From positions 1 to 37,678 of the forward strand of contig CAJACZ010000019.1 of assembly GCA_903938365.1 (NCBI GenBank): a stretch of 37,678 nucleotides of DNA. Reading direction: 5' to 3'. This stretch comes from an uncultured Pseudomonadota bacterium. GTDB taxonomy: Bacteria > Pseudomonadota > Gammaproteobacteria > Steroidobacterales > Steroidobacteraceae. Below, one piece after another: positions 1 to 8,448 of the stretch. The position numbers were made by a program, and so were the translations under genes. The notes under the pieces were generated by a model that saw only the letters and a list, made by a program, of their open reading frames with translations, was not told the origin of the DNA and searched no databases. Every line of letters starts with the position of its first letter. Positions within the stretch are counted from its first letter, which is position 1.

Positions 1-1785
1 GCCGTTCTCCCATTCCGTGAACCAGAGTTCCTCGGTGGTGTAGTACATCGAGCGCGTGTCGAAGATGCCCGCGTGGTTGACGATGCAGCGGAAGCGGTCC
101 GGCCACTGGCCCGCGATCCAGTTCTGCATGAAGCCGCCGTACGACGCGCCGAGCGAGCAGGCCCGCCCGCCATCCAGCCAGTCGTAGCGCTCCAGCGCCG
201 CATCGAGGCCCTTCTGCAGGTCGACCAGAGGCTTGCCGCCCCAGTCCTCGCTGATCGAGTCGGTGAATTTCTGCCCGTAGCCCGGGGAACCGTGGAAGTC
301 GATAAGCACCACCGCGTAGCCTCGTCCGGCGAAGGCCTGCGCGTTCCAGCGCCAGCTCCACTGGTTGCCGAAGCTCACCTGGGGGCCCCCGTGCACCAGG
401 AACGCGATCGGATACTTGCGCCCCGCCACGTAGCCATGCGGCTTGACCACGTAGCCGTGGACCTTCTCGTCGTTCCAGCCAGGAAAGCTGAACTGCTCGA
501 ACTCGCCGAGCGCACGCTCGCCCAGCAGGTCCGCGTTGACGCGGGTCAGCCTGCGCAGGGGCGCGGCTTCACGCGTCGCCAAGAACAGGTCGGCGGGCGC
601 CGCCAGCGTCGCCCACGCAACCACGGCACCGCCGGGCGCCGGCGAGAACTCCGCGACCTGTCCCTCGCCGACGATGCGGGTCGGGCGACCCGTGGCCGGA
701 TCGATGGAGAACAGCGCGTGCTGCCCGACGTCGTCCGCGGCGGCCAGCAGCTGGCGTCCGTCGTGACTGGCGGACAGGCGGCCCACTGAGCGATCCCAGT
801 CCAGGGTCAGCGGTCGCACCCGGCCGCTGCGCGCCTCGCGCAGCACGACATGGAAACGGTCCGCCTCGAAGCCCGGCCGCTGCATCGCGAGCCAGGCCAG
901 GTCGCCGTTGGCGAGGAACACGGGCTGCGTGTCCCAGGCCGGGTTGTCTGCCGTGAGGTTGCGCGGCGCCGTCGCGCCGTCCGCGGGTACTTCGTAGAGG
1001 TCGAAGTTGGTGGACCAGGCCTCGCCGCGGTCGGCGATGCGCGCGCTGAACACCAGCCGCGAACCGTCCGGGCTGAAGGCGTATTCCTCGTCGCCGCCGA
1101 AGGGCTTGGAGGGCACGTTGGCCCGGATGCTGCCCGACACGTTGACCGGCGTGCCGGCGGTGAGGTCGGCGCCGAGCGGCGCCGTGTACAGGCTGGAGCG
1201 GGTGCCGTCCTTCCAGGTGTCCCAGTGCCGCACGAACAGTTCGTCGTAGACCCGGCCGCTGGCCTTGGCCTTGCCGCGCTCGGCGAGTCGGTCCGCGCTG
1301 CACTTGAGGTCGGCACACTCGGGCAGCGCGTCGAGCGTCACGGCGAGCCGGTCGCCGCGCGGTGACACCTTGAACGAGCCGACATCGAGCGGGTAGTTCG
1401 TCACCTGCTGGGCTTCGCCGCCGTCGAGACTGATGCGCCAGACCTGCGAGGCGCCGGAACGGGTCGACAGGAAATACAGGGTGCGGCTGTCCGCCGCCCA
1501 GCGCGGGCTCGAGTCGGCGGCGGGGTGCTGCGTCAGGCGTCGCGACATCGCCCTGGGGTCGCCGAGTTCGAGCAGCCACAGGTCGGTCCGGCCCCGGTTG
1601 GCCTCCATGTCGGTCTCGCGCAGCACGAACACCGCATGGCGACCGTCGGGCGACACTTGCGGATCGCTGACCCGCTTGAGGCGGACGAGGTCGTCGGCTG
1701 TGAAGGGCTGGGTGGCGCCGGCCGTGGCGGCCATCGCGAGCAGCAGGATTGCGGACATCAGGCGGTGTGTTGCGCGGTATCGCAT
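1..1785 (-). CDS. S9 family (prolyl oligopeptidase-type) peptidase, C-terminus beyond window
   Basis: The frame runs from an ATG at 1785 to the left edge without a stop, giving 595 visible residues. The N-terminus is a signal peptide (basic MRYR, then a hydrophobic stretch ending ATAGA), so the enzyme is probably periplasmic. The middle carries TolB/WD40-like beta-propeller repeats typical of S9 peptidases (VSPDGRHAVF, FSPDGSRLVFSAR). The C-terminal alpha/beta-hydrolase domain has HGGP followed by the nucleophile elbow GASYGGFM with Ser548. The catalytic Asp and His should lie outside the window. An SD-like GGAGA sits just upstream of the ATG. The family (acylaminoacyl peptidase / dipeptidyl peptidase IV group) cleaves short peptides. 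The exact substrate cannot be told from the sequence. It diverges from the HAD gene. Confidence 0.9.
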   Translation of the reverse strand, partial: MRYRATHRLMSAILLLAMAATAGATQPFTADDLVRLKRVSDPQVSPDGRHAVFVLRETDMEANRGRTDLWLLELGDPRAMSRRLTQHPAADSSPRWAADSRTLYFLSTRSGASQVWRISLDGGEAQQVTNYPLDVGSFKVSPRGDRLAVTLDALPECADLKCSADRLAERGKAKASGRVYDELFVRHWDTWKDGTRSSLYTAPLGADLTAGTPVNVSGSIRANVPSKPFGGDEEYAFSPDGSRLVFSARIADRGEAWSTNFDLYEVPADGATAPRNLTADNPAWDTQPVFLANGDLAWLAMQRPGFEADRFHVVLREARSGRVRPLTLDWDRSVGRLSASHDGRQLLAAADDVGQHALFSIDPATGRPTRIVGEGQVAEFSPAPGGAVVAWATLAAPADLFLATREAAPLRRLTRVNADLLGERALGEFEQFSFPGWNDEKVHGYVVKPHGYVAGRKYPIAFLVHGGPQVSFGNQWSWRWNAQAFAGRGYAVVLIDFHGSPGYGQKFTDSISEDWGGKPLVDLQKGLDAALERYDWLDGGRACSLGASYGGFMQNWIAGQWPDRFRCIVNHAGIFDTRSMYYTTEELWFTEWENG

Positions 1786-1800
1786 CGGCGTCTCCGGAAA

Positions 1801-1818
1801 TACAATGCCCCGATTGTA
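1801..1818. promoter_or_regulatory. Inverted pair of -10-like hexamers between divergent genes
   Basis: TACAAT at 1801-1806 and its exact inverted copy at 1813-1818 are separated by six bases. Read on the plus strand the first is a good sigma70 -10 for the HAD gene. Read on the minus strand the second is a -10 for the S9 peptidase gene, whose start would lie about 20 bases downstream of transcription initiation. No convincing -35 box is visible for either. It could equally be an operator. Confidence 0.35.
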
Positions 1819-1895
1819 GTCGACCCGAGGGGCGTCCCCGAGGGCTGAAAGTCCGCTCGCCTGGCCCGCTTACCCTCCGCCTCCGGTGTTCCCCC

Positions 1896-2591
1896 ATGCT
1901 GCAGGGCCTGCGCGCCATCTGTTTCGACCTCGACGACACGCTGTGGGACGTGCGTCCCGTGCTGCAGCGCGCGGAGGACCGGGTGCTGGGCTTCCTGCGC
2001 GAGCGCTACCCGGCGCTGGCCGAAAACCACTCGACCCCCGGCTTCGCGGCCGCGCGCATGGCGCTGGCCCGGGCCGAACCCGGCCGTGCGCACGACTTCA
2101 CCTGGCTGCGTACCGAAACCATGCGGCGGCTCGCGGTGGATGCCGGCTTCAGCGCCACGGTGGGCGATGAAGCCTTCGAGGTGTTCATCGCCGCCAGAAG
2201 CGAAGTGCAGCCCTTCGACGACGTGGTGCCCGCGCTCGAGCTGCTGCGCTCCCGCTACGTGCTGGCGAGTTTTTCCAACGGCAATGCCGACCTCGCGCGT
2301 ATCCCGATCGGGACGCATTTCGCACTGAGCCTGAACGCGGAGCGCGTGGGCGTCGCCAAGCCCCATCCCGAGTCGTTCGGCGCCGTGGCGCGGGCGCTGG
2401 GCATGCCGCCCGCGGAGATCCTCTACGTCGGCGACGATCCGCGGCTGGACGTGCGGGGCGCGCGCGCCGCGGGCTTCCGCACCGCCTGGGTCAACCGCGA
2501 GCCGCGAGCCTGGCCTCCGGAGGCGGGCGAGCCCGGCGATCTCGAGATCCGCCATCTGGGCGAACTGGCGAGCGCGCTCGTTCCGCGGTGA
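1896..2591 (+). CDS. HAD-superfamily phosphatase, YigB-like
   Basis: This 231-residue protein has the four HAD motifs: DLDDT near residue 11 (nucleophile Asp11 and Asp13), SFSNGN (motif II), the Lys in AKPHPE (motif III), and GDDPRLD (motif IV). The size and the helical cap between motifs I and II fit subfamily IA; E. coli YigB, an FMN phosphatase of flavin synthesis, is a plausible relative. The frame is open further upstream, but the ATG at 1896 puts the FDLDDT motif in the usual position. No clear ribosome binding site precedes it. It converges on the next gene with a 22-base gap and no terminator. The substrate is inferred only. Confidence 0.85.
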   Translation: MLQGLRAICFDLDDTLWDVRPVLQRAEDRVLGFLRERYPALAENHSTPGFAAARMALARAEPGRAHDFTWLRTETMRRLAVDAGFSATVGDEAFEVFIAARSEVQPFDDVVPALELLRSRYVLASFSNGNADLARIPIGTHFALSLNAERVGVAKPHPESFGAVARALGMPPAEILYVGDDPRLDVRGARAAGFRTAWVNREPRAWPPEAGEPGDLEIRHLGELASALVPR

Positions 2592-2613
2592 GCGCGCCTG
2601 CCGCGCCCGGAGT

Positions 2614-3315
2614 TCAGGCGCGAACAGGCCGCGCGGCGCTGCGGGTGAAGTGCCAGATCGCCCAGTACACGCCGCCGGCGATCAGCACCTCGCCGAGGTT
2701 GTCGAGCTTGTAGCGGGCAAAGGGCGGCGTGGCACTGATCAGCATCAGGAGTCCGCCGAGGAACATCCACGGGAAACCCCGCCGGCTCCACAACGCGAGC
2801 CCGGCGCCCATCACCACGAAGCAGGTGACCACCGGCGCCAGCGGGAAGTGGTTGCTGCCAGCGAGCGCCTGGTCCGGGAAGCAGCGCGTGGCCTCGCTGA
2901 CCGAACCCGCGTAGCGGATGAGGTCGTATTCGCAGACCGGATAGATGTCCTCAGTCCAGAAATTGGGCAGGTCGTGGATCATCAGCGCGACCGTGACCGT
3001 GCAGAACGCGCCCATCACCGCCCTGTGCCGCGCGAAGTCGAAGCCGGCCATCCTGAGGATGGCGCCGGCGCCGATGATCAGCCAGCAGCCGGCAAACCAG
3101 TGCGCCCAGAAGCTGGGCCAGGTGAGCCAGTAGAGCAGCTCGCCGTGTCCCAGCAGGGGGCCGATGGCCACCCGCAGGTTGTCCCACACCAGGAAGAACT
3201 GCGGCACCAGCAGCAGCAGCGCCACCGGTTGGCGCGTCTCGCGATGGATCCGCAGCAGCCAGACGAACAGCGCGAGCTGCAACAGGCCATAGATGAAGAA
3301 CTGAGTCGTGTACAT
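2614..3315 (-). CDS. Multi-pass inner-membrane protein, function unknown
   Basis: I do not recognise this 233-residue protein. It is strongly hydrophobic, with roughly six or seven predicted membrane segments starting at residue 6 (FFIYGLLQLALFVWLL). A loop between residues about 125 and 165 is rich in acidic and aromatic residues and has two Cys (YPVCEYD and CFPDQ), which could form a disulfide if periplasmic. The start at 3315 is chosen over the longer open frame (from 3387) because a strong SD sequence, GGAGGGG, lies about eight bases upstream and the extra N-terminus is non-hydrophobic and unlike a leader. It is a single gene between a convergent HAD gene and an upstream SDR gene on the same strand. 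Confidence 0.75.
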   Translation of the reverse strand: MYTTQFFIYGLLQLALFVWLLRIHRETRQPVALLLLVPQFFLVWDNLRVAIGPLLGHGELLYWLTWPSFWAHWFAGCWLIIGAGAILRMAGFDFARHRAVMGAFCTVTVALMIHDLPNFWTEDIYPVCEYDLIRYAGSVSEATRCFPDQALAGSNHFPLAPVVTCFVVMGAGLALWSRRGFPWMFLGGLLMLISATPPFARYKLDNLGEVLIAGGVYWAIWHFTRSAARPVRA

Positions 3316-3432
3316 CTTTGAGCCCCTCCCGCCGACCTTAGGCCAGCGAGCCGTCACAGGACAGTGTTGCTGTCCTCGCACGCCCACGCAGTGGCCGCTG
3401 CGCTCAGTCCGGCAGCGGGCGTCCGCGGGCCG

Positions 3433-4194
3433 CTACTGTGCTGTGTATCCGCCATCGATCACGAGGCTCGTGCCCGTGATGAGGCTCGCGGCGGGCGAGG
3501 CGAGGAACACCACGGCCGCCGCGACGTCCTCCGTGCGGCCGATGCGGCCGAGGGGAATCCGCCGCAGCGTATCCGCGCGGAAAGCGGCGTTCTCGAAGAA
3601 CGGCTTCGTCATCGGTGTCTCGATATAGGTGGGCGCGACGCTGACCACGCGGATGCCCAGCGGGGCGAGTTCGACCGCCATGGCCTTGGTCAGGCCTTCG
3701 ATCGCGTGCTTCGTCATGCAGTACACCGTGCGGTTCGGCGCTCCCACGTGGCCCATCTGCGAGGACATGTGGATGATCACGCCGCCCGCTGCAGGGCTGC
3801 CGTCCGCGCCCGCGCGGGTCATCAGCCGGGCAGCCGCCTGCGCGACGACGAACATCGAGCGCACGTTGAGCGCGAGCAGCTGGTCGAGCGTGTCGAGCGG
3901 AACCTCGAGGAAGGGCTGGGGCCGGTTGCCGCCCGCGTTGTTCACCAGCACATCGCAGCGCGGCAGGCTCGCGAAGGCCGCTTCGACCTGGGCGGGATCG
4001 GTGACGTCGCAGGGCAGGGCGTGCACGGTGGTTCCCCGGGCGCGCAGTTCAGCGGCGGTCTGCTGGAGCTCCGCCGCGCCCCGGCTCAGCAGCGCCAGCT
4101 CCGCACCGCGCGCCGCGAAAGCCTCGGCGCAGGCGCGTCCGAGACCACGGCTGCCACCGGTGATGACCACCAGCTTGCCGTTCATGTCTTCCAT
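3433..4194 (-). CDS. SDR-family NAD(P)-dependent oxidoreductase
   Basis: This is a classical short-chain dehydrogenase of 253 residues, the normal length. Visible landmarks are TGGSRGLG at residues 12-19 (cofactor binding), CDV at 62-64, NNAG at 85-88, Ser144/Ser145, the YxxxK catalytic pair Tyr158-Lys162, and the C-terminal ITGTSLVIDGGYT signature. The ATG at 4194 has a good SD sequence (GAGGGGGC) upstream. A second in-frame ATG lies three codons on. The family reduces or oxidises hydroxyl/keto groups on many substrates, and nothing nearby fixes the substrate. The 142-residue unknown gene lies 50 bases upstream on the same strand, so co-transcription is possible. Confidence 0.9.
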   Translation of the reverse strand: MEDMNGKLVVITGGSRGLGRACAEAFAARGAELALLSRGAAELQQTAAELRARGTTVHALPCDVTDPAQVEAAFASLPRCDVLVNNAGGNRPQPFLEVPLDTLDQLLALNVRSMFVVAQAAARLMTRAGADGSPAAGGVIIHMSSQMGHVGAPNRTVYCMTKHAIEGLTKAMAVELAPLGIRVVSVAPTYIETPMTKPFFENAAFRADTLRRIPLGRIGRTEDVAAAVVFLASPAASLITGTSLVIDGGYTAQ

Positions 4195-4244
4195 GCGGAT
4201 GCCCCCTCGCCCCGGTTGCTGGGGCCGGTGGGCAGTCTAGCCGT

Positions 4245-4673
4245 TCAGCGGCGTTTTTTGCCGTCGCCGCCCTTGTGCGCGGCTTCGAGCTTGCGGGTCA
4301 GCTTGATCCACTCGCTGAGCTTGCGCAGGTCCTTGGGTCGGCGGGGAGCGTCCGGTTCGGCGTCGGGGGTTGCCGGCTGGCCGTAGGGCAGCATGGCCAG
4401 CGGCGCGTCGGGCGCGCGGGCCGGGGAGACCTGGGATGCCTGGGAGGCCTGGAAGCCGTTGATGGAGTGCGGCGCAGGGTCATCGAGGATCTGCAGCACC
4501 ACCCGCTCGGCGTCGCTGTCCTCCAGCGTCCACTCCATCGTGGTCGTGTGGCGTGCGTCGTGGATGATCCGGCCGAGCTTGCGGCGCTGGATGCGACCGT
4601 CATCCGTCCTCGGCGGACCATCGGGGGTCTTGATGTCTTCAGGCTGTCTGGCCATGGCTGGAGGCTTTCCCAT
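4245..4673 (-). CDS. Hypothetical protein, 142 residues
   Basis: I do not recognise this protein. It is soluble, with no signal peptide or membrane segment. A compact N-terminal half (about residues 25-70, with GRIIHDARH and MEWTLED) is followed by an Ala/Pro/Gln-rich linker, then a basic C-terminal helix with LRKLSEWIKLTRKLEAAHK and a KKRR tail. That basic end could bind nucleic acid or an acidic surface, but this is only a guess. The start at 4673 has a weak SD (AAGG five bases upstream). GC-rich third codon positions support it as a real gene. It lies between the NUDIX gene (48 bases upstream) and the SDR gene, all on the same strand. Confidence 0.65.
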   Translation of the reverse strand: MGKPPAMARQPEDIKTPDGPPRTDDGRIQRRKLGRIIHDARHTTTMEWTLEDSDAERVVLQILDDPAPHSINGFQASQASQVSPARAPDAPLAMLPYGQPATPDAEPDAPRRPKDLRKLSEWIKLTRKLEAAHKGGDGKKRR

Positions 4674-4721
4674 ACGTGCCTTAAAGTTAAACGCCGCGCC
4701 GGGCGGCGGCCGTGACCCGTG

Positions 4722-5252
4722 TCACGTATTCCGTGCCGCGAGCCGGTGTCCCGCCTTCAGCAGGCCCAGGCAGGTCTTGCCGTCGCTGAACTCCCCCGAA
4801 TGAACTCGCGCGATGGCCTCGTCGAGGGGAACCCAGTGCACCTCGAAGACCTCGGCCGCTTCCGGCGCCTGCGTCGCCGGGCGCAGTCCGGTGGCGAGGT
4901 AGAGATGGATGCGTTCGGTGAACACGCCAGGCGAACTGATGTACTGGCCGAGTTCCTGCCACTCGAGCGCCTCGACGCCGCCTTCCTCGATCAGTTCGCG
5001 CCGGGCCGTTTCCGCGGGTGGCTCACCGGGTTCGAGCCTGCCCGCGGGCAGCTCCCAGACGTAGCCGCCTGCGGCGTGGCGGAACTGCCGCAGCATGCAG
5101 ACCCGATGCCGGTCGTCGAGGGCGACCACAGCCGCACCGCCCGGATGATGGAGGATCTCGAGTTCGATGCGATGGCCGTTCGGCAGTTCCACCGTCTCGA
5201 CGTTCAGCCGGACGACCCGGCCGCGGTAGATTTCACGTGTCGCAAGCAGCAT
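4722..5252 (-). CDS. NUDIX hydrolase, ADP-ribose pyrophosphatase-like
   Basis: This is a 176-residue NUDIX protein. The box at residues 71-93 matches the consensus exactly: Gly71, Glu77, then REL and the metal-binding EE of LIEEGG. Upstream residues VCMLRQFRHA and YVWELPAG are those seen in ADP-ribose/NDP-sugar pyrophosphatases (NudF group), so hydrolysis of ADP-ribose to AMP and ribose-5-phosphate is the likely reaction. The same frame stays open far upstream through the antisense of the aldo/keto reductase gene. The ATG at 5252 is chosen because the conserved family begins there and GGAG precedes it. It diverges from the aldo/keto reductase gene. Confidence 0.88.
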   Translation of the reverse strand: MLLATREIYRGRVVRLNVETVELPNGHRIELEILHHPGGAAVVALDDRHRVCMLRQFRHAAGGYVWELPAGRLEPGEPPAETARRELIEEGGVEALEWQELGQYISSPGVFTERIHLYLATGLRPATQAPEAAEVFEVHWVPLDEAIARVHSGEFSDGKTCLGLLKAGHRLAARNT

Positions 5253-5345
5253 GCGGGGCTCCGTCGTGCCCGGGACGCAGCGGGCATCGTTTAGGATGTG
5301 TCGGTGAGCGTGACCGGGTCCGGAACAATCGAGGGAGAGCATCGC

Positions 5346-6392
5346 ATGCGACTGAGGCTGCTGGGCAGGACGGGGCTCAAGGTTTCCGAGCTCTGTCTCG
5401 GCACCATGACCTTCGGCGAGGAGTCGGGTTTCGGCGCCGACGAGGCCGCGTGCCGCGGTGTCTTCGACGCCTACCTCGAGGCGGGCGGCAATTTCATCGA
5501 CACCGCGAACATCTACACCGGGGGCACCAGCGAGCGGATGCTCGGGAAGTTCATCGACGGCTCGCGCAGCCGTCTGGTGCTGGCGTCCAAGTTTTCGATG
5601 ACCACCGATCCGCGCGATCCCAACGCCGGCGGCAACTCGCGCAAGAACCTGCAGCAGGCGCTCGAGGCCAGCCTGCGCCGGCTCGGCACCGACTATCTCG
5701 ATCTGTACTGGGTGCACGCCTGGGACAGCAACACGCCCATGGAAGAGCTGATGCGGGCCCTCGATGACGCGGTACGCGCCGGCAAGATCCTCTATACCGG
5801 GTTTTCCAACGTGCCCGCGTGGGTCGTGTCGCGCGCGCAGACCATGGCGGAACTGTCGGGCTGGAGCCGTCTGGCGGCGCTGCAGCTGCACTACAGCCTC
5901 GTGGAACGCAACGTGGAGCGCGAACTGCTGCCCTGTGCCGAGGCGCTCGGCATGGCGGTCACCGCGTGGAGTCCGCTCGCCGGCGGCGTGCTCACGGCCA
6001 AGTACAGTGCCGATGCGGTCGAACGGGCCCGGCAACCGGGCCGGCTCACGACCACGGGCTGGGGCAGCATGTTCCTCAGCGAGCGGAACCTGGGCGTGGC
6101 CGAGGCGGTCCGGCAGGTGGGCGCGGGCATCGGCCGCAGCGCCGCGCAGGTCGCCATCCGCTGGCTGCTGCAGCAACCCGGCAACGTGATTCCGATCATC
6201 GGCGTGCGCAGCACCATGCAGCTGCAGGAACTGCTGGGCGCGACCGGGTTCGGCCTCGAGCCCGAGGCGCTCGCGGCGCTGGATGCCGCCAGCCGGATCG
6301 AGGCGGGCTACCCGGGCTCGCTGCTGCGCGGTCCCGCAGGCCGCCGGATGGTGCACGGGGAGCGGGTCGCCGAGGTGGACGGGCTGGCCTGA
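5346..6392 (+). CDS. Aldo/keto reductase
   Basis: The 348-residue product has the AKR barrel signature. It starts with LGRTGLKVSELCLGTMTFG, and the catalytic tetrad is visible: Asp and Tyr in DTANIYTGG, Lys in ASKFS, His in WVHAWD. The C-terminal cofactor region contains IPIIGVRS and QLQE. Such enzymes reduce aldehydes and ketones with NADPH in the cytoplasm. The closest group is the YajO/AKR11-12-like 'LxTMTFG' proteins. The ATG at 5346 is preceded by GGGAGAG and is preferred over an in-frame GTG/ATG further upstream that lacks an SD. It converges with the AhpD-like gene across a 21-base gap. Confidence 0.9.
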   Translation: MRLRLLGRTGLKVSELCLGTMTFGEESGFGADEAACRGVFDAYLEAGGNFIDTANIYTGGTSERMLGKFIDGSRSRLVLASKFSMTTDPRDPNAGGNSRKNLQQALEASLRRLGTDYLDLYWVHAWDSNTPMEELMRALDDAVRAGKILYTGFSNVPAWVVSRAQTMAELSGWSRLAALQLHYSLVERNVERELLPCAEALGMAVTAWSPLAGGVLTAKYSADAVERARQPGRLTTTGWGSMFLSERNLGVAEAVRQVGAGIGRSAAQVAIRWLLQQPGNVIPIIGVRSTMQLQELLGATGFGLEPEALAALDAASRIEAGYPGSLLRGPAGRRMVHGERVAEVDGLA

Positions 6393-6413
6393 GCCCGCAG
6401 GGCGCGCCGGCGT

Positions 6414-7019
6414 TCAGCGGCTCGCGGCGAGGTACTGTTCGTTCGGCATCATGTCGGTCGGCGTGGCGATGCGGTTGGTCATGTTGAAGAACGCCGTGAC
6501 CGCGCAGATGTCCCAGATGTCCCGGTCGTTGAATCCGGCGCGGCGCAGCGCCTTGCGGTCCGCAGCGCCGGTTTCTGCCGGCACGGTCGTGAGCCGGTGC
6601 GCGAAGTCGAGCATCGCACGCTGCCTGCGGCTCAGGACCGCGACGCGGTAGTTCATGACCAGCGTCTCGCCCAGCGACGGGTCGCCGGACATTTCGCGCA
6701 CGGCCTGGCCATGTGCCGTCAGGCAGTAGTAGCAGCGGTTCGCCGCCGAAACCACCACGGCGATCATTTCACGCTCGAGCCGGCTGAGGCGCGAATCGCC
6801 GAGCATCAGGTCGTTGTACATGGCGACGAAGGCGCGGAGCTTCACCTGGTCGAAGCTGTAGGCGGCCAGCACGTTCGGCAGGAAGCCCAGGTGCTCGTCG
6901 CAGGCTGCGAAATACCGGCGCATGTCCGGGTCGAGCCGGTCCCGTCGCGGGATCGGCAGTTGCAACGCAATCAGCGATGCCGGCTGCGCCCGATAGCGGC
7001 GGGTGCTGCGCTTCTTCAC
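6414..7019 (-). CDS. Carboxymuconolactone decarboxylase/AhpD-like peroxidase-related protein
   Basis: This 201-residue protein belongs to the uncharacterised peroxidase-related branch of the AhpD/CMD family. The catalytic CxxC-xxxH pattern is visible as RCYYCLTAHG (Cys96, Cys99, His103), and conserved LPxPxxxxLDPD and GFLPNV segments precede it. The redox Cys pair suggests alkylhydroperoxide reductase-like disulfide chemistry. No ATG fits. The GTG at 7019 overlaps the stop of the upstream gene as GTGA, so translation is probably coupled to the membrane protein gene. The next in-frame ATG (residue 33) would delete the conserved N-terminal part. Confidence 0.82.
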   Translation of the reverse strand: MKKRSTRRYRAQPASLIALQLPIPRRDRLDPDMRRYFAACDEHLGFLPNVLAAYSFDQVKLRAFVAMYNDLMLGDSRLSRLEREMIAVVVSAANRCYYCLTAHGQAVREMSGDPSLGETLVMNYRVAVLSRRQRAMLDFAHRLTTVPAETGAADRKALRRAGFNDRDIWDICAVTAFFNMTNRIATPTDMMPNEQYLAASR

Positions 7020-7438
7020 TTGCTGCTTACTTCGTCGACGTCGGCCTGGCCGCTCATCTGCCGCCGCAGGTGCGACCAGGACATGCCCATGGCCAGCACC
7101 GCGGCGAGCACCAGCAGACCGACCCAGACCATCGCGCTGGTGTTGTCCAGCGACAGCCAGCCATAGAAGACGGCCGTCCAGACCAGCGCGCCGAAAAAGG
7201 CCGCGAACAGCAGCACGCCCGCGACGCCGATGGAACGCATGGTCGCGCCGACGAATACCGCCCAGGCGATGAGCAGCGCGATGCCGGCCAGCACCACCGG
7301 CGGCGTGACGCCCGGTACGGACTGCGACAGCCAGTGGAAATAGGACCAGCCGCTGGGGTTGAAGGTGAGCAGCACGAGCGCGAGCGCCGCAGCGAAGCGC
7401 AGCGCGATGCCGGAGAAGCCGATCGATTCCTGGGCCAT
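7016..7438 (-). CDS. Small four-helix inner-membrane protein, DUF6524-like
   Basis: This 140-residue protein has four predicted membrane segments (about residues 8-27, 46-64, 68-92 and 100-117) and a polar C-terminal tail. The NPSGWSYFHW motif after the first helix recalls the DUF6524 family; that assignment is from memory. The function is unknown. Its TGA overlaps the GTG of the AhpD-like gene by four bases, so the two form a transcriptional and probably translational unit. No good SD precedes the ATG. Confidence 0.75.
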   Translation of the reverse strand: MAQESIGFSGIALRFAAALALVLLTFNPSGWSYFHWLSQSVPGVTPPVVLAGIALLIAWAVFVGATMRSIGVAGVLLFAAFFGALVWTAVFYGWLSLDNTSAMVWVGLLVLAAVLAMGMSWSHLRRQMSGQADVDEVSSK

Positions 7439-7514
7439 GGGGAAGAGTCTCTGAGGCTGGGGGGACGGGCCGGATCTTCCGGCAAACCCCGTTCCCGCAC
7501 AACGACCCGAAGGC

Positions 7515-8402
7515 TCAGTTGCGCGGTTTCTCGAAGCGCAGCGTGAAGCGGTCGCTCTCGCCGATGGCGGCGTAGCGGGCGCGGTCCCGGTCGCCGAGGC
7601 GGTAGGTCGGCGGCAGCGTCCACACCCCTTCCGGGTAGTCCCGGGTGTCGCGCGGATTGGCGTTGAGTTCGGATTTCGCGACCAGCTGGAATCCGGCGGA
7701 TTCGATCATCCGGATGGCATAGGCTTCGTTCACGTAGCCGCTGGCCGCCTTCGGATCCTGGGTCACGGCGGGGTTACCGCGATGCTCGACGATCCCGAAC
7801 GTGCCGCCCGGCTTGAGCGCGCGGTAGATGGTCGCGAGGGCCGGGCCCTGGAAGTCCCGGGCCATCCAGTTGTGCAGGTTGCGGAAGCTGACGACCAGGT
7901 CGGCTGAGCCCGGTGGCGCGATGTCGGCGCCGGCCGGCCCGAACGCGGTGATGACGGTCGCGCCGTACAGGTCCGGGCGCGCCTTCAGCCTGGCCTCGAA
8001 GCGCTGCAGTGCCCCGGATATGAAGCTGTTGGCGGGATTGGGTTCGTAGTGGGCGGCGTAGTAGCGGCCGCGCGTGTTCACCACCGGTGCGATCACTTCG
8101 GTGTACCAGCCGTCGCCGGGCCAGAGCTCCACGACCGTCGAGGTCGGGCGCAGGCCGAAGAAAAGCAGGGTCTCGCGCGGATGCCGGTAGGCGTCGCGTG
8201 CCCGGTTCGCTGCCGGGCGGTGACTGCCCGCCAGCGCCTCGTCGAGCGCGCGTGCCGCCTCGGCCCGGGTGCCGGGATGATTCGCGCTGCCCGTGACACA
8301 GCCCGCGAGCAGGGTCGCCGCGCAGGCCAGCAGGCCCAGGGCGATCGTGCGGCAGGCCGCGGGGCTGAAGTGGACACCGGAGCCGGAGGAGCAGGGGGGC
8401 AT
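7515..8402 (-). CDS. Exported SAM-dependent methyltransferase-like lipoprotein
   Basis: This 295-residue protein starts with a signal sequence and lipobox (LLAGC, Cys35), so it should be a lipidated envelope protein. The rest is a class I methyltransferase fold: VVELWPGDGWYTEVIAP as the glycine-rich SAM loop, an acidic residue in the next strand region, DLVVSFRNLHNW as motif IV, and ALKPGGTFGIVEHRG as motif VI. It resembles a group of predicted methyltransferases (COG4798 type, from memory). SAM is not known to be available in the periplasm, so either the protein has another role or its location is unexpected. AGGA lies eight bases before the ATG. An intrinsic terminator separates it from the upstream RRM gene. 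Confidence 0.85.
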   Translation of the reverse strand: MPPCSSGSGVHFSPAACRTIALGLLACAATLLAGCVTGSANHPGTRAEAARALDEALAGSHRPAANRARDAYRHPRETLLFFGLRPTSTVVELWPGDGWYTEVIAPVVNTRGRYYAAHYEPNPANSFISGALQRFEARLKARPDLYGATVITAFGPAGADIAPPGSADLVVSFRNLHNWMARDFQGPALATIYRALKPGGTFGIVEHRGNPAVTQDPKAASGYVNEAYAIRMIESAGFQLVAKSELNANPRDTRDYPEGVWTLPPTYRLGDRDRARYAAIGESDRFTLRFEKPRN

Positions 8403-8448
8403 GGGGATTCCTGTTGCGGAGCGTGGGGGCCGTACAGACTGGATCCGG

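Noticed and set aside
5253-6356. N-terminal extension of the NUDIX protein to 544 residues
   Set aside because: The extra sequence is antisense to the aldo/keto reductase and is compositionally a shadow. The NUDIX family starts at the ATG at 5252, which has an SD.
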